Assembly (NCBI GenBank): GCA_021777055.1
Contig: JAIQZO010000012.1
Span: 133,013-197,012, forward strand
DNA length: 64,000 nucleotides
Source of the DNA: Candidatus Anammoxibacter sp.
GTDB taxonomy: Bacteria; Planctomycetota; Brocadiia; Brocadiales; Anammoxibacteraceae
Reading direction: 5' to 3'
A model generated the notes under the pieces. That model did not search any database, was not told the DNA's origin, and worked only from the letters and a program-made list of their open reading frames with translations. Below, piece by piece: positions 1 to 9,490 of the stretch; the stretch's first letter is position 1; each line of letters begins with the position of its first letter. Both the position numbers and the translations under genes were made by a program.

Positions 1-1
1 C

Positions 2-724
2 ATAGGGGTAGTGATATTAAGACTTGATGTTATTGAAATAAGCAAGATGATGCAGAGCTTAAAGATAGGGGATAGTGGCGAGACATACCTAATAAATGAT
101 CAAGGCATAATGGTTACCGAATCAAAGTTTGCAAAAGAGTTAAAAGAAGAGCAACTTATAGAGACAAGAACCGCCCTTGAGCTGAAAGTTGCAGACCAGC
201 TGACCGGCGAATTTACCATAGCAGCATCAAGATGTTTGGATGGGCAAAGGGGTTCTAATGGTTTTGGTTATAAAGATTATCGTGGTGTTGACGTTATTGG
301 CTATTGGCGATGGATCCCCGAACATAATATGGGCCTTATAGCAGAAATAGATATGGCAGAGGGATTTGGCGTACTTTATAAACTGCGCAACTCTATCATG
401 ACAGTTTTTGCTTTTCTGGCATTGGGCATGATAATAATAGCATTTGCAGTTGGAAAAAAGATTTCCACACCCATAACCGCCCTTTCAGAAGCGGCAAAAA
501 GCATTGTAAATGGCAAATTTTACAAAGGGGTCGAGATTAAAACTAATGATGAGCTTAGTGAACTTGGTGATTCTCTAAACAAGATAGCAGATATGCTTCA
601 AGCCAAGTCCGGTGGTAATATTGAAAAAAAGGGCCTATCGGCTAAAAGCGTTACCAAAACAGAGAAACTTAAGGATCTTGAAGAGGAAAATGATAGTGAC
701 GATAACCAGGAAAAAGAGAGCTGA
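2..724 (+). CDS. Cache-HAMP membrane protein, 5' end cut by window
   Basis: The reading frame is open from the first bases, so the true start lies upstream. What remains is the distal half of an extracytoplasmic Cache-like sensor (GDSGETYLIND, then a WRWIPEHNMGLIAEID strand typical of dCache), one membrane helix at about residues 125-148 and a HAMP segment (STPITALSEAAKSIVNGKF, then NDELSELGDSLNKIADML). After HAMP there is only an acidic, low-complexity tail ending in DDNQEKES: no kinase, cyclase or methyl-accepting domain follows. Cache-HAMP proteins normally sense small ligands and signal through a C-terminal output domain, so this one is either output-less or works with a partner. A perfect palindrome follows the stop. 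The family is clear; the ligand and role are unknown. Confidence 0.8.
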   Translation: MGVVILRLDVIEISKMMQSLKIGDSGETYLINDQGIMVTESKFAKELKEEQLIETRTALELKVADQLTGEFTIAASRCLDGQRGSNGFGYKDYRGVDVIGYWRWIPEHNMGLIAEIDMAEGFGVLYKLRNSIMTVFAFLALGMIIIAFAVGKKISTPITALSEAAKSIVNGKFYKGVEIKTNDELSELGDSLNKIADMLQAKSGGNIEKKGLSAKSVTKTEKLKDLEEENDSDDNQEKES

Positions 725-768
725 TCTGAAAACATTATCCGTTTCAGATCCAAATGTACGTTAAATTT

Positions 769-796
769 GTAGGGGTTCAAAATTTTGAACCCCTAC
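769..796. terminator. Bidirectional terminator-like palindrome
   Basis: A perfect 28-bp palindrome (gtaggggttcaaaa plus its complement) sits between the convergent genes ending at 724 and 837. It can fold on either strand, with T- and A-rich flanks, so it probably terminates both. Confidence 0.7.
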
Positions 797-836
797 ATTT
801 CAAACTAAATTTGCCCTATGTATAAGTGTGTATCAC

Positions 837-1259
837 TTACATACCCATCTCTTCCCTTGCATCATCCATCACTGCAGGGGTAATCTCATTAATCCCTTTA
901 TCCGTTGCATACTTAATTACCCCCATCTTCGCCATCTCCCTTACAAACTCCGGAACCTTTTCCAGACGCGCTTTAGCTTCCTCTGTCCAGGTGATTTCAT
1001 CACTACTACTGCTTTCTTTGGTTTCAGATCCACATCCACATGCATGTGCGGGACAAACGGACGGTTCTTTTGCGCCTCCTAGACAGGTGTCTTCAAGTCC
1101 CATACTTTTTATAAGACCGGTTTCCTGCGGATTAGCGGTAACAGAAACTTTGTTGTTGCATTTCTGGCACGCAAGAACCAGAGACATGGATCCATCGTCT
1201 GCCCCTTCTCTATTCTCAAAACTCATTGGTTCGTTACACGGAACACACATAAACTTCAT
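837..1259 (-). CDS. Zinc-ribbon protein with C-terminal PCP-reductase-like domain
   Basis: The protein is 140 aa. The start at 1259 is chosen because AGGAGG lies a few bases upstream; a longer frame exists but adds a non-conserved N-terminus. The N-terminal half carries two cysteine pairs (CVPC near residue 4 and CQKC near 31) and a cysteine-rich stretch (CPAHACGCG), suggesting one or more metal sites. The last ~45 residues (WTEEAKARLEKVPEFVREMAK, continued by KGINEITPAVMDDAR) match the PCP_red fold found at the C-terminus of light-independent protochlorophyllide reductase subunit B and as a lone domain in non-photosynthetic bacteria. No chlorophyll gene is nearby. Cytoplasmic; function outside photosynthesis is not established. 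Confidence 0.75.
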   Translation of the reverse strand: MKFMCVPCNEPMSFENREGADDGSMSLVLACQKCNNKVSVTANPQETGLIKSMGLEDTCLGGAKEPSVCPAHACGCGSETKESSSSDEITWTEEAKARLEKVPEFVREMAKMGVIKYATDKGINEITPAVMDDAREEMGM

Positions 1260-1339
1260 ATAATCCTCCTCTTCAACATCCTCAATGGCGACACAGATAA
1301 AACATTCTTTGCCACCTTGATATATATAAAAAAAATAAT

Positions 1340-1574
1340 AATTACTCAGGTAAATAGGCGAAATGTGGAAGTAAATCAACGATTTCACGGCGATCTAATC
1401 AAACGATTCAAGAATTTAGCTGCTTCGATAATCTTTGGTTCAATCAGGAAAAAATCCTGATTACCCAAGAACCCAAGCCAATTCGCCAAACCAAAAGTAG
1501 TTGATCAAGTTATCTATGATCACCCACTGTTTTCCTCTGATAGCCTTCAGTCTTCAGCCTATTTACCTAAATAA
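1340..1574. repeat. MITE-like element with inverted ends; possible remnant gene inside
   Basis: This fills the 1260-1588 gap. The left end reads ttactcaggtaaataggc and the right end, inverted, ttatttaggtaaataggc, giving near-identical terminal repeats about 235 bp apart. The same end sequence recurs near 15795, 16592 and 16970. On the minus strand an open stretch encodes IEPKIIEAAKFLNRLIRSP before a stop, which resembles the last helix of S23/IVP four-helix-bundle proteins, but the reading frame upstream is broken. The element assignment is fairly safe; the remnant is tentative. Confidence 0.5.
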
Positions 1575-1588
1575 TTACAAAAATAATG

Positions 1589-3343
1589 TTATTTCTTGAT
1601 AAACCATTCGTCTGAATGACGTACGTGTTTGCGCGAAAAATACTCTTTTGTTTGTGCAACCACAACACCACTAAGGCCAAGTATTCCAATCAGATTTGGT
1701 ATAAACATCAGCCCAAACACAATATCAGAAAAATTCCACACAAATGCCAGCTTTGTAATTGCCCCTACGCATAAAGCAGCTACAAATACACATCTATAAG
1801 GAAATATGGCCCGCGGCCCAAACAAGTATTCCGCGCACCTATCACCATAATATGACCAGCTGATAGCCGTAGAGATAGAGAACAGAATTAGTCCTATGGT
1901 TACAATAAACCCACCATACCCAAATAGACCTTTGCTAAAAGCTTTCATTGTCAGGACAGATGAGTTATCGCCCATCTGCCATGCTCCGGTAACTATAATT
2001 ACAAGTCCTGTAATGGTACAAATTGTTATTGTATCAATTAGAGGTTCTGCCATTGCCACCAGGCCTTCACGAACAGGTTCATGAGTCCTGGCCGCGGCAT
2101 GGGCAATAGGAGCGCTCCCCATACCAGCCTCATTTGAGAAGGCTGCCCGCTTAATCCCCCATGTTATTGTGTACAAAACAGTTGCACCAGCGAAACCACC
2201 AGTAGCTGCAGTAGGCGTAAACGCATGTTTAAATATCAGATAAAACGCGTGAGGAATTGCATCAAAATGCAGAAACAGTATGATTAACCCACCGCCAACA
2301 TACAAACCAGACATAATAGGTACCACCTTACCCGCCACCATACCTATACGTCTCATACCGCCAACAATTACTATACCTACTATAAATGCTATTGTTACTC
2401 CGATAATAGCCCTAAACATCAACATTTCCGGAGCAATTGTAGATATTACCGATTCACTTCCCTTGTTTAACTTACCATGTTTATTTAAGAAACCCAGCTC
2501 ATCAAGAACTTTACTGTTATGGGTGTTAACCATATAAAAATCTTTACTACCTGAAGAATGATCCGCAATCTCAATCTTCTTCTCATTGGAAGAGATCTTT
2601 GCAACAATATTTCTGTTTTTATTACCGGGATGGTTATTAATTACGTTAATAAAGTCTTCTACTCGCTCAACACCAAAAAGTTCAACATCAAAGAAACTGC
2701 CATCCTTTGATAAAACACGGAATTCCGTACCATTTACCTGATTTATCCCTTGTCCACCATTAAACACATCCATACTAGTATCATTTTTATATTTTTGGAC
2801 AAAACAATCAATCACTGCAATCGCCATGGAGTTGGACTGTACCATATTACCGCCTCCAAATGTCCCCATCATTGCACAAAAAGCAAAGGCAATCGCCAAC
2901 CATTTAAACTTTGGGCCTAATCCCCTTTCTATATAATACATGGGACCGCCGCTAACCGTTCCGTCTTTATGAACGGTCCTATATTTTAGTGAGAGCAGAC
3001 ATTCGGAATACTTAGTCATCATACCGAAGAATGCAGATACCCACATCCAGAAAAGCGCACCAGGTCCACCGGCATGTATTGCGGTAGCAACACCTGCAAT
3101 GTTACCCACGCCAACGGTTGCAGACAGAGCTGCACACAGTGCCTGAAAATGCGAGACATCACCAGCATCATTAGGATTATCATACTTACCGGCAATAATC
3201 GCAAATCCGTGCCCCATTTTCCTAATCTGTGGAACAAATAATCTAACGGTAAAAAAAAGCCCTGTCCCCAAAAGTAGTAAAACAAGCGGAAGGCTCCATA
3301 ATGCATTGGCGATGTTTCCTAAAACAGCAGTTAATGATTCCAT
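1589..3343 (-). CDS. Sodium:alanine symporter (AGCS family) with a ~125-aa insertion
   Basis: At 584 aa it is longer than the usual 440-480 aa of AGCS transporters, which import alanine or glycine with Na+ across the inner membrane. Family motifs are present: VGVGNIAGVATAI (about residue 77), GGPMYYIERGLG, the FSNEAGMGSAPIAHAAA block and multiple hydrophobic helices. The extra length is one hydrophilic segment at about residues 184-308, between membrane helices, that is not part of the family. It looks like the flagellin/hook 'IN' motif (GTEFRVLSKDGSFFDVELFG, then a helix VEDFINVINN, then a DLGF-like end). Monocistronic, ending about 200 bp before the next gene's stop region on the same strand. 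Transport function is confident; substrate is inferred. Confidence 0.88.
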   Translation of the reverse strand: MESLTAVLGNIANALWSLPLVLLLLGTGLFFTVRLFVPQIRKMGHGFAIIAGKYDNPNDAGDVSHFQALCAALSATVGVGNIAGVATAIHAGGPGALFWMWVSAFFGMMTKYSECLLSLKYRTVHKDGTVSGGPMYYIERGLGPKFKWLAIAFAFCAMMGTFGGGNMVQSNSMAIAVIDCFVQKYKNDTSMDVFNGGQGINQVNGTEFRVLSKDGSFFDVELFGVERVEDFINVINNHPGNKNRNIVAKISSNEKKIEIADHSSGSKDFYMVNTHNSKVLDELGFLNKHGKLNKGSESVISTIAPEMLMFRAIIGVTIAFIVGIVIVGGMRRIGMVAGKVVPIMSGLYVGGGLIILFLHFDAIPHAFYLIFKHAFTPTAATGGFAGATVLYTITWGIKRAAFSNEAGMGSAPIAHAAARTHEPVREGLVAMAEPLIDTITICTITGLVIIVTGAWQMGDNSSVLTMKAFSKGLFGYGGFIVTIGLILFSISTAISWSYYGDRCAEYLFGPRAIFPYRCVFVAALCVGAITKLAFVWNFSDIVFGLMFIPNLIGILGLSGVVVAQTKEYFSRKHVRHSDEWFIKK

Positions 3344-3481
3344 ATTGTAAAACTTATAAATGGTTTATCTATTAAATGGTTAAACGTAACGTAAAAAGGG
3401 ACTATCTGCATGCCATCACACAAATAGGTGTAACACATTTTTATCCGCTTGTCAATGTTCGCAAAAAAAACAATAAAAAAA

Positions 3482-3507
3482 CGGCCATATGATTTCACAT
3501 ATGGCCG
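3482..3507 (-). terminator. Rho-independent terminator of the 3541-6036 gene
   Basis: A perfect 10-bp stem (cggccatatg/catatggccg) with a 6-nt loop is followed on the minus strand by a T-rich run (T6ATTGT8). It lies just past the stop of the secreted-protein gene. Confidence 0.85.
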
Positions 3508-3540
3508 CTCTTTCATATTTAAACACTATTCAGCTAACTC

Positions 3541-6036
3541 TTATTTAGACTTCTTTATTGTAGCACTAACAGAACCGGCGGTAAACACGACAGACGAGTC
3601 TTCATCCGCCCGTATTCCAAATCTAACCCGAAAAACAGCATTACCACTACTGTCTGTAGAAACTGAATCCGGAAACACCCTAATTGCCGGTCCTTCACTT
3701 GCCGCCGCCTCAATTAGCACCCCTTCCATACCGTTACCTAAACTATCAACTGCCTTTATAGTAACTTTTGTCAGTCTGAAAGTATCAACTTCGGCAGGAT
3801 CAGTAGTCAAAGATTCAAGTGCAGGCTCTCCGCAGTCAGGATTATCACTGCAATCTTCATCATCGCAATCTATCTTTCCATCACCATCATCATCAATACC
3901 ATTACTACACTCTTCACCATCAATGCCGGTACTTCTCAAGATCACAGGCAGAAATATCTCTCCAACTGCACTGTCGTTAGTCACCTCAATAAGTGCATGG
4001 GTGGTCGCAGGAAACGGTAGTATTTGTGAAGGGTCAACATCCACTATTAAATCCGTCCCTGCTTCTCCGGAAGAAGAACCAAGGGTTATTCCTGTATCTG
4101 AACCGGAAGCATTCCAGGACACATTCTGCTGATTTCTGGAATTAAGGACTTCGAATTCAAGAGACCTTGTATCATTATTATTTAATGTTGCAGCAAATGT
4201 CCTCGGATCAATAGTAAGTACCGGCTGATCTGCAGAACCCGGAGGGCATGTTATGTTTATCGTTCTGCATGTATCATTGTCTATGTGGAAACCGGCAGGA
4301 GGGTCGTTAATAAAGCCTGCAAAACTTCCGGTAAATATCTCTGGAGGAAGGGCGGTTGACGCTTCAACACATCCAAAGCCACATCCCAATTGATTGGGGT
4401 CAAAAAAAGGACCCACCCCATCAATAAATATTACTCCATGTAAATGTGTACAATCACAACCCTCTTCCGGATCAACAATCCTAAAATCACCTTCTATTTG
4501 CCCCAGGGCAAACTTTTCTCCTTCCGGAAACGAGGAACCTGAGGGATCAGGATTTCCATCTCCATCCGAATCAACGAAGATTTCCTTGTCAAGGGTAACG
4601 GTCTGTGAATTACCCATATCAAAGATCGTAAGAGAATCCGCCCCCATATTGTAATCAATTTGCAAATTACTCTCCCCGCCCTGACCAAATCCTATAATAG
4701 GAACTGAACACGGTAAATCAGGTGAAAGCCCGCTTGCGTTTACAGACATAACGGCATTCTGCCCAACAATGCCTGCCGCAGGAAAATTAACAGCCGCATT
4801 TGCACCCCACCTTACAGTCGTCGGTGGAATATCAGTTCTAATTGTTTCAGATACCTGTGGAGGAATATTCCCAACGTTTTGAGATGTCATCTGGCCATTA
4901 AAAAATGTTGAAGAGGCAATAAACAGTCCGTTTTCATCTCCGAATTCAGCAATTGACCAATCAACGTTAGCATTTGCGCTGCTTTTAACTGAATCGTCAA
5001 CATCACAAAGTGCAGACTTAGTTGGTGCGTCTCCAACAACGATGGCAGTTCCCGCACATGCTAGCGCAGGGTCACCACTGGCAAATTCACCTTCAAGTTT
5101 TATAGTTTTCTCACTACAGGAGCCATTGGCACACATCCCCCACGAGCGAAAATCAATTGCAATAACATGAACTCCCATCGATGGAATAGTAATTGTACCG
5201 GACACCTCACTATTGTCGTTATTCAAAGGATCCGGAAGGTCAATCAACTCCCCCGGATTTCCGCTACCGCTAATAGAGATGGGAAAGTTATCCGTGTTAT
5301 CATCAGGATCAGAGATCGCAAACAGAGTGGGATCATTAGGGACGCTCGAAGTGGGCATCCTTGCAACCTGATTTGTTTTTGCGGTAAAATTTAATGTAAC
5401 CGATTCTCTTCGGTTGTTCTCAATCGAGTAGAATAAAGTACCTTGGTCACCTTTTTTGCATGTTATAAACTCCTCATTATTCATCACAACCCGTTCCATG
5501 TTCAATTCAGGTATGTTTGGGTCTTCAGGAGATGGCGGTACAAGGCATACAACCGTATCACCTGTCCCTGAGATGGATCCGTCAGGAAAGTTGACGGTAT
5601 AAGTACCAACTACAGTACATATTTGCGGTGTTAGGGCGGGAAACGTCCCCGCAGGTATAGTAAAAGGCAGTGTAATTAACGGCTGAACTCCTGGAGCCCC
5701 TGGGGTTGCAACTGTTGTAGTTATGGGTCCAATGGTCGTTACTGCACCGCCAGCTGTTGTACATGTTAATGTTAGGGTCACAGATGCAGAAGTAGGTGAT
5801 GTACAATTTAAATTTTGCGAGGTAATCCAGGATGCAAACGGCACCAAGCTAATAGGTACAGTTATGGGAACGCCAGTTCCGGGAAACAAGACAACTGTGG
5901 GAGTAAACTTAGCAACCCAAACGGTTCGGCAACAATCAGGACACGGAGTGCCCATACAGGCGAACACCTTTGCATTAGAAAATATAACTTGTAATCCGAT
6001 TATAAATATAACTACAAAGATCTTAACTCTTTTCAT
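3541..6036 (-). CDS. Large secreted protein with Ca-binding loop and C-terminal Ig-like module
   Basis: The 831-aa product begins with a Sec signal peptide (MKRVKIFVVIFIIGLQVIF, cleavage near residue 26), so it is exported. The body is beta-rich and proline/threonine-rich, without a domain I can name. At about residues 710-730 there is a DDDGDGKIDCDDEDC segment, typical of calcium-binding thrombospondin-3/MopE-like loops. The final ~95 residues form an Ig-like (Big_1-type) module ending FTAGSVSATIKKSK. That module is closely similar to the C-terminus of the beta-helix protein at 57735-59711. Monocistronic with its own terminator. Likely a surface or extracellular protein; biochemical function unknown. 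Confidence 0.75.
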   Translation of the reverse strand: MKRVKIFVVIFIIGLQVIFSNAKVFACMGTPCPDCCRTVWVAKFTPTVVLFPGTGVPITVPISLVPFASWITSQNLNCTSPTSASVTLTLTCTTAGGAVTTIGPITTTVATPGAPGVQPLITLPFTIPAGTFPALTPQICTVVGTYTVNFPDGSISGTGDTVVCLVPPSPEDPNIPELNMERVVMNNEEFITCKKGDQGTLFYSIENNRRESVTLNFTAKTNQVARMPTSSVPNDPTLFAISDPDDNTDNFPISISGSGNPGELIDLPDPLNNDNSEVSGTITIPSMGVHVIAIDFRSWGMCANGSCSEKTIKLEGEFASGDPALACAGTAIVVGDAPTKSALCDVDDSVKSSANANVDWSIAEFGDENGLFIASSTFFNGQMTSQNVGNIPPQVSETIRTDIPPTTVRWGANAAVNFPAAGIVGQNAVMSVNASGLSPDLPCSVPIIGFGQGGESNLQIDYNMGADSLTIFDMGNSQTVTLDKEIFVDSDGDGNPDPSGSSFPEGEKFALGQIEGDFRIVDPEEGCDCTHLHGVIFIDGVGPFFDPNQLGCGFGCVEASTALPPEIFTGSFAGFINDPPAGFHIDNDTCRTINITCPPGSADQPVLTIDPRTFAATLNNNDTRSLEFEVLNSRNQQNVSWNASGSDTGITLGSSSGEAGTDLIVDVDPSQILPFPATTHALIEVTNDSAVGEIFLPVILRSTGIDGEECSNGIDDDGDGKIDCDDEDCSDNPDCGEPALESLTTDPAEVDTFRLTKVTIKAVDSLGNGMEGVLIEAAASEGPAIRVFPDSVSTDSSGNAVFRVRFGIRADEDSSVVFTAGSVSATIKKSK

Positions 6037-6306
6037 AACTGCTCCTTTTAAGATTTTTCTAAAATTTATCGTTTCGTAATTGAAACAATAAAACTAAATT
6101 CTATCATTACAGGATGTTAGAACAAAAGAATAAACTAATATAAGCCGTACACATTAAATAGTTTCGGCAAATGATACAGGTTCTGTAGGAGTTGGTAATT
6201 CTCTTGTTGCAGATGCAGTCCTTCAGGCAAACTCTAAATATTTAAGATAGATTTACAATTAATTGAGACTAAGGAATGAAAATTTTAGGAAGGTAGGTTT
6301 TTCTCT

Positions 6307-7665
6307 TTATAGAGAGAGTATGATTCCCGCTATACTGAAGTAAATTATGAGGCTGGTAACGTCCACAATGGTTGCAATCAAAGGGGAAGAGACAAATGCC
6401 GGGTCCAACTTTAACAGTTTAAACAGCATAGGAGTAACAGTACCAACAGTGTTTCCAACAATTGCAATAACAGCAAGGGCCGCACCTACAGTCACACCAA
6501 TAAGCACATCCTGAAGCAGTATCATCTCCACCATAAACGCAACAACGCCCAGTATACAGCCAAGAGTTACCCCCATTAACACTTCACGTCTTAACACGGC
6601 AAGCCACTGTTTCATACTTATCTCGCCTGTTGCCAGCGCCCTTATTACAAGGGTTGACGATTGAGAACCTATATTACCACCAGTTCCTGTAAGCATAGGG
6701 ATAAAGTACGTTAGTGTAATGACAGAACTCAAAAGCAAAGAATATGACTTTAGCACCTTTCCTGATAGCGTAGCAGCAAAGATCAAAACGACAAGCCAAA
6801 TAACCCTTTTACCAAGTAATGTAAAGAAATCACCTCTGAAATAGTTCTCATCCGGCGTCTGGATAGCCGCCATCTTATGAAAGTCTTCGGTCGCCTCTTC
6901 TTGAACAACATCCAATACGTCATCAACAGTAATAATACCCACAAGTATGCCTTGACTGTCAACAACCGGAGCAGCAAGGAGGTCATACTTCTGTATAATC
7001 TTTGCCGCGACTTCCTGATCATCACTGGTTTTCAGTGAAAATGGCATTTCATTTGTTATTTCGTCTATTTTCTTTTCAGCTGGTGCAAGTATTATATCTT
7101 TAAGCGTAGTTACTCCGTGGAGATGTCCAGTGCTGTTTACGACATAACATGTATATATAGTCTCCCTGTCTGGTCCTGTTTCCCTTATTCTTTGCAACGC
7201 TTCCGATACAGACATATCAAGCCGCAATCCCACATACTCCGTTGTCATCAACCGACCAGCCGAATTGGGAGGATAATTTAACAGAAGGTTTGCTTCCTCC
7301 CTATCTTCAGGGGGCAAAAGACGTAAGAATCTCTCCACCATCTCTGCCGGCAACTCATCAAGCAGCTGTGTACGATCGTCCGGATCCATCTCCATTAACA
7401 GCTCTTTTACCCTGCGTTCAGTAAAATACTTCAGCAGTTCTTCCTGTTCATCCGGCTCCAAAAGAGCAAATACATCAACCGCCGTATCTTTACCCAGTAA
7501 TCGGAATACAAGTACCCTTTCGTCCGGATCCAACTCACGTAAAAGAGATGCAATATCCGCAGGATGGGGCTTTACAAGGAAATTCCTTAACTCACGGAGA
7601 TCTCTATTAGAGATCATCTCCTTTATCTCAGGAGTTAGTATTTTAAACCACTGAACCTTATCCAT
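6307..7665 (-). CDS. mgtE: Magnesium transporter MgtE
   Basis: A full-length MgtE of 452 aa from the ATG at 7665 (a TTG four codons earlier is the alternative; neither has a clear Shine-Dalgarno). Domains in order: cytoplasmic N superhelix (about residues 20-130, repeated 'LxxLDPDER' type helices), two CBS domains (about 135-255) and five membrane helices (about 285-452) including the signature GNIGSQSSTLVIRALATGEI. MgtE is a Mg2+-gated channel in the inner membrane whose N and CBS domains close the pore at high internal Mg2+. Alone on its strand here. A second, N-domain-less MgtE is encoded at 37874-38959. Confidence 0.95.
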   Translation of the reverse strand: MDKVQWFKILTPEIKEMISNRDLRELRNFLVKPHPADIASLLRELDPDERVLVFRLLGKDTAVDVFALLEPDEQEELLKYFTERRVKELLMEMDPDDRTQLLDELPAEMVERFLRLLPPEDREEANLLLNYPPNSAGRLMTTEYVGLRLDMSVSEALQRIRETGPDRETIYTCYVVNSTGHLHGVTTLKDIILAPAEKKIDEITNEMPFSLKTSDDQEVAAKIIQKYDLLAAPVVDSQGILVGIITVDDVLDVVQEEATEDFHKMAAIQTPDENYFRGDFFTLLGKRVIWLVVLIFAATLSGKVLKSYSLLLSSVITLTYFIPMLTGTGGNIGSQSSTLVIRALATGEISMKQWLAVLRREVLMGVTLGCILGVVAFMVEMILLQDVLIGVTVGAALAVIAIVGNTVGTVTPMLFKLLKLDPAFVSSPLIATIVDVTSLIIYFSIAGIILSL

Positions 7666-7772
7666 CTCAAATAACAATCAAATAATATAGAAACAGAGTA
7701 AAGGAAAATTACAAAATACCTCTAACTCTACTTAAAAAAATAACATAATGCGGCAAGACCGCAACCAAAACA

Positions 7773-8042
7773 CAGAATACAGAATTCAGGAGACAGGATT
7801 CAGAATAAAGCATAATGCGCCCAAAAGCAGCACCACAAAAAACAACGTAATGGAATATTGTAGTATAGTATTCTTATTTCTACACTTTAATACTTCATTA
7901 CTCCAGTCCCAAAAATACCTTCTTGTGCTTATTGACAAAGAAAGTCTTCCTTAAAAATAAGGTTTCTCAAGGTAATTACCATAACATGGCAAAACCACTC
8001 TTTATTCTGGATTCTGTCTCCTGAATCCTGAATTCTGGATTT
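7773..8042. repeat. Inverted repeat pair of the cagaattcagga 'sentence' type
   Basis: Two ~38-bp copies, built from CAGAATTCAGGA, GAGACAG and GATTCAGAAT words, face each other at about 7773-7811 and 8004-8042. The same word family, as aattcaggagtcagaa, flanks the four-helix-bundle remnant at 51753-52015. The ~190 bp between the arms has no recognisable gene. Confidence 0.6.
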
Positions 8043-8092
8043 CATAAAAACTACAAAATGTAAAAGGAAGAAGTTTTTATAGAAAAAATAAC

Positions 8093-9394
8093 TCAATAAT
8101 AATCCAATGGACTCTTCAGAATCTTTGATGCACTGCGGAATATTATATTGCTTAAAAAAATATGCATATAAGCATCCCTTGGATACATTACGACTCTTCT
8201 TAATATGGAGGTAATGGAATAAAAGCTCTGATACGTCTTCCACATCCCATCCTCAAGCTCATGACCACTCATGTTCTTTGGTTTAAATATACACCTCTGA
8301 TTTGTCCCCTTAAATGGTGTCCCTTTAAGAATGCGATCTTCGCTTGCCAGATGCTGGTAAATTTTTGTCCCTTTTTGAGGAAAAAGCATGCTAAAGAATG
8401 CTAATGGCACCTTGTGGTCCGTTATGAAACGCAGTGTATTACGAAACGTAGACTTTTCATCACTATCCCAGCCAAAGATAAAATTCAGAGAGTAGAACAT
8501 CCTTTTTTTATTCAAAAGATTTAAGGATTTGGTATATTCAGATACCTTGTTCTGGCGCTTTCCCATATCCTTTATACTATCTTCATTTATGCTCTCTATA
8601 CCCATATTGATATGAAAACATCCACTCGCCTTCGCCTTTTCCACCAGCTCTTCATCCGCAGAATTCTTGATAGTCCAAAGGCACGTCCATCTTATCTTTA
8701 ACGGTTTCAATTTTTCCATTAAACCAAGGGTATACTCCCTGTTAGCTGCAAAATTATCGTCAATAAACTGAACACGCTTCAAACCTGAATGTTTTATCTC
8801 ACTTATTACCTCATCCTGCGGTCTAAACCTATATGAACTCCCATACATGTGGCTAACTTCACAGAAATTACAGACAAAAGGACATCCCCTTGATGTTTGT
8901 ACCGGAAGGAACTTTACCTTGTATCTTTTTAAATCAAGAAGATCATACCTGGGGAATGGCAAGCTACTTAGATCATGAAACTTATCACATTTATAGACAT
9001 CCTTAAGCGTCCCGGATATAAAATCATCCAGCATCACATGCCAGGTGTTTTCCGCTTCCCCAAGAAATATTGAATCGCAATGCTTTGCCGCTTCATCAGG
9101 GTGAAATGAGACATGAAACCCACCCATAACAACCTTTATCCCCCTTTTTCTGTAGATTTCTGCAATTTCATACGCACGCTTTGAAGAGCGTGTCATAACG
9201 GTTATTGCGACAAGGTCATAATCTTTAGAAAAGTCAACACTTTCAAGCCGTTCATCTGTTAATTTTATGTCAAACCTGTCATCAGTTAATGCGGCAAGGT
9301 AAGGTAACGTAAGCCCTATTACCCATCTGCTCCTTGTCTGAAAAAGATTATTTCCAACTGTATATGTAGTAGGCTGTATTATATGGAGTCTCAT
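8093..9394 (-). CDS. B12-binding-domain radical SAM protein
   Basis: A 433-aa protein. I start it at the ATG at 9394, so that it begins MRLHIIQPT as usual for the family; an ATG at 9409 is possible. Residues ~1-150 form a cobalamin-binding Rossmann-like domain (ITVMTRSSKRAYEIAEIYRK, VVMGGFHVSFHPDEAAKHCD). The radical SAM core follows, with the 4Fe-4S motif CPFVCNFC at about residue 175 and a downstream IDDNFAANREY strand. The C-terminal ~90 residues resemble the extension seen in hopanoid- and lipid-related radical SAM enzymes. Such proteins cleave SAM to a 5'-deoxyadenosyl radical and often methylate or rearrange unreactive carbons. No neighbour points to a substrate. Confidence 0.85.
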   Translation of the reverse strand: MRLHIIQPTTYTVGNNLFQTRSRWVIGLTLPYLAALTDDRFDIKLTDERLESVDFSKDYDLVAITVMTRSSKRAYEIAEIYRKRGIKVVMGGFHVSFHPDEAAKHCDSIFLGEAENTWHVMLDDFISGTLKDVYKCDKFHDLSSLPFPRYDLLDLKRYKVKFLPVQTSRGCPFVCNFCEVSHMYGSSYRFRPQDEVISEIKHSGLKRVQFIDDNFAANREYTLGLMEKLKPLKIRWTCLWTIKNSADEELVEKAKASGCFHINMGIESINEDSIKDMGKRQNKVSEYTKSLNLLNKKRMFYSLNFIFGWDSDEKSTFRNTLRFITDHKVPLAFFSMLFPQKGTKIYQHLASEDRILKGTPFKGTNQRCIFKPKNMSGHELEDGMWKTYQSFYSITSILRRVVMYPRDAYMHIFLSNIIFRSASKILKSPLDYY

Positions 9395-9424
9395 CATATT
9401 TTTTACCATGCGTCATGCGTATTA

Positions 9425-9452
9425 TAGAGAAAATTCATGAATTTTCTTTACG
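9425..9452. repeat. REP-like palindrome, copy 1
   Basis: An imperfect copy of the 28-bp palindrome that begins gtagagaaaattcat and continues with its complement. It lies just past the 3' end of the decayed REP transposase, and half-copies follow at about 9482-9515. Confidence 0.7.
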
Positions 9453-9490
9453 ATCATATTTCATATTTACAACATGACAATCAATTTTCT

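Noticed and set aside
826..1263. Plus-strand frame opposite the PCP-reductase-like gene
   Set aside because: The minus-strand product has domain matches and a strong RBS; the plus-strand frame has neither.
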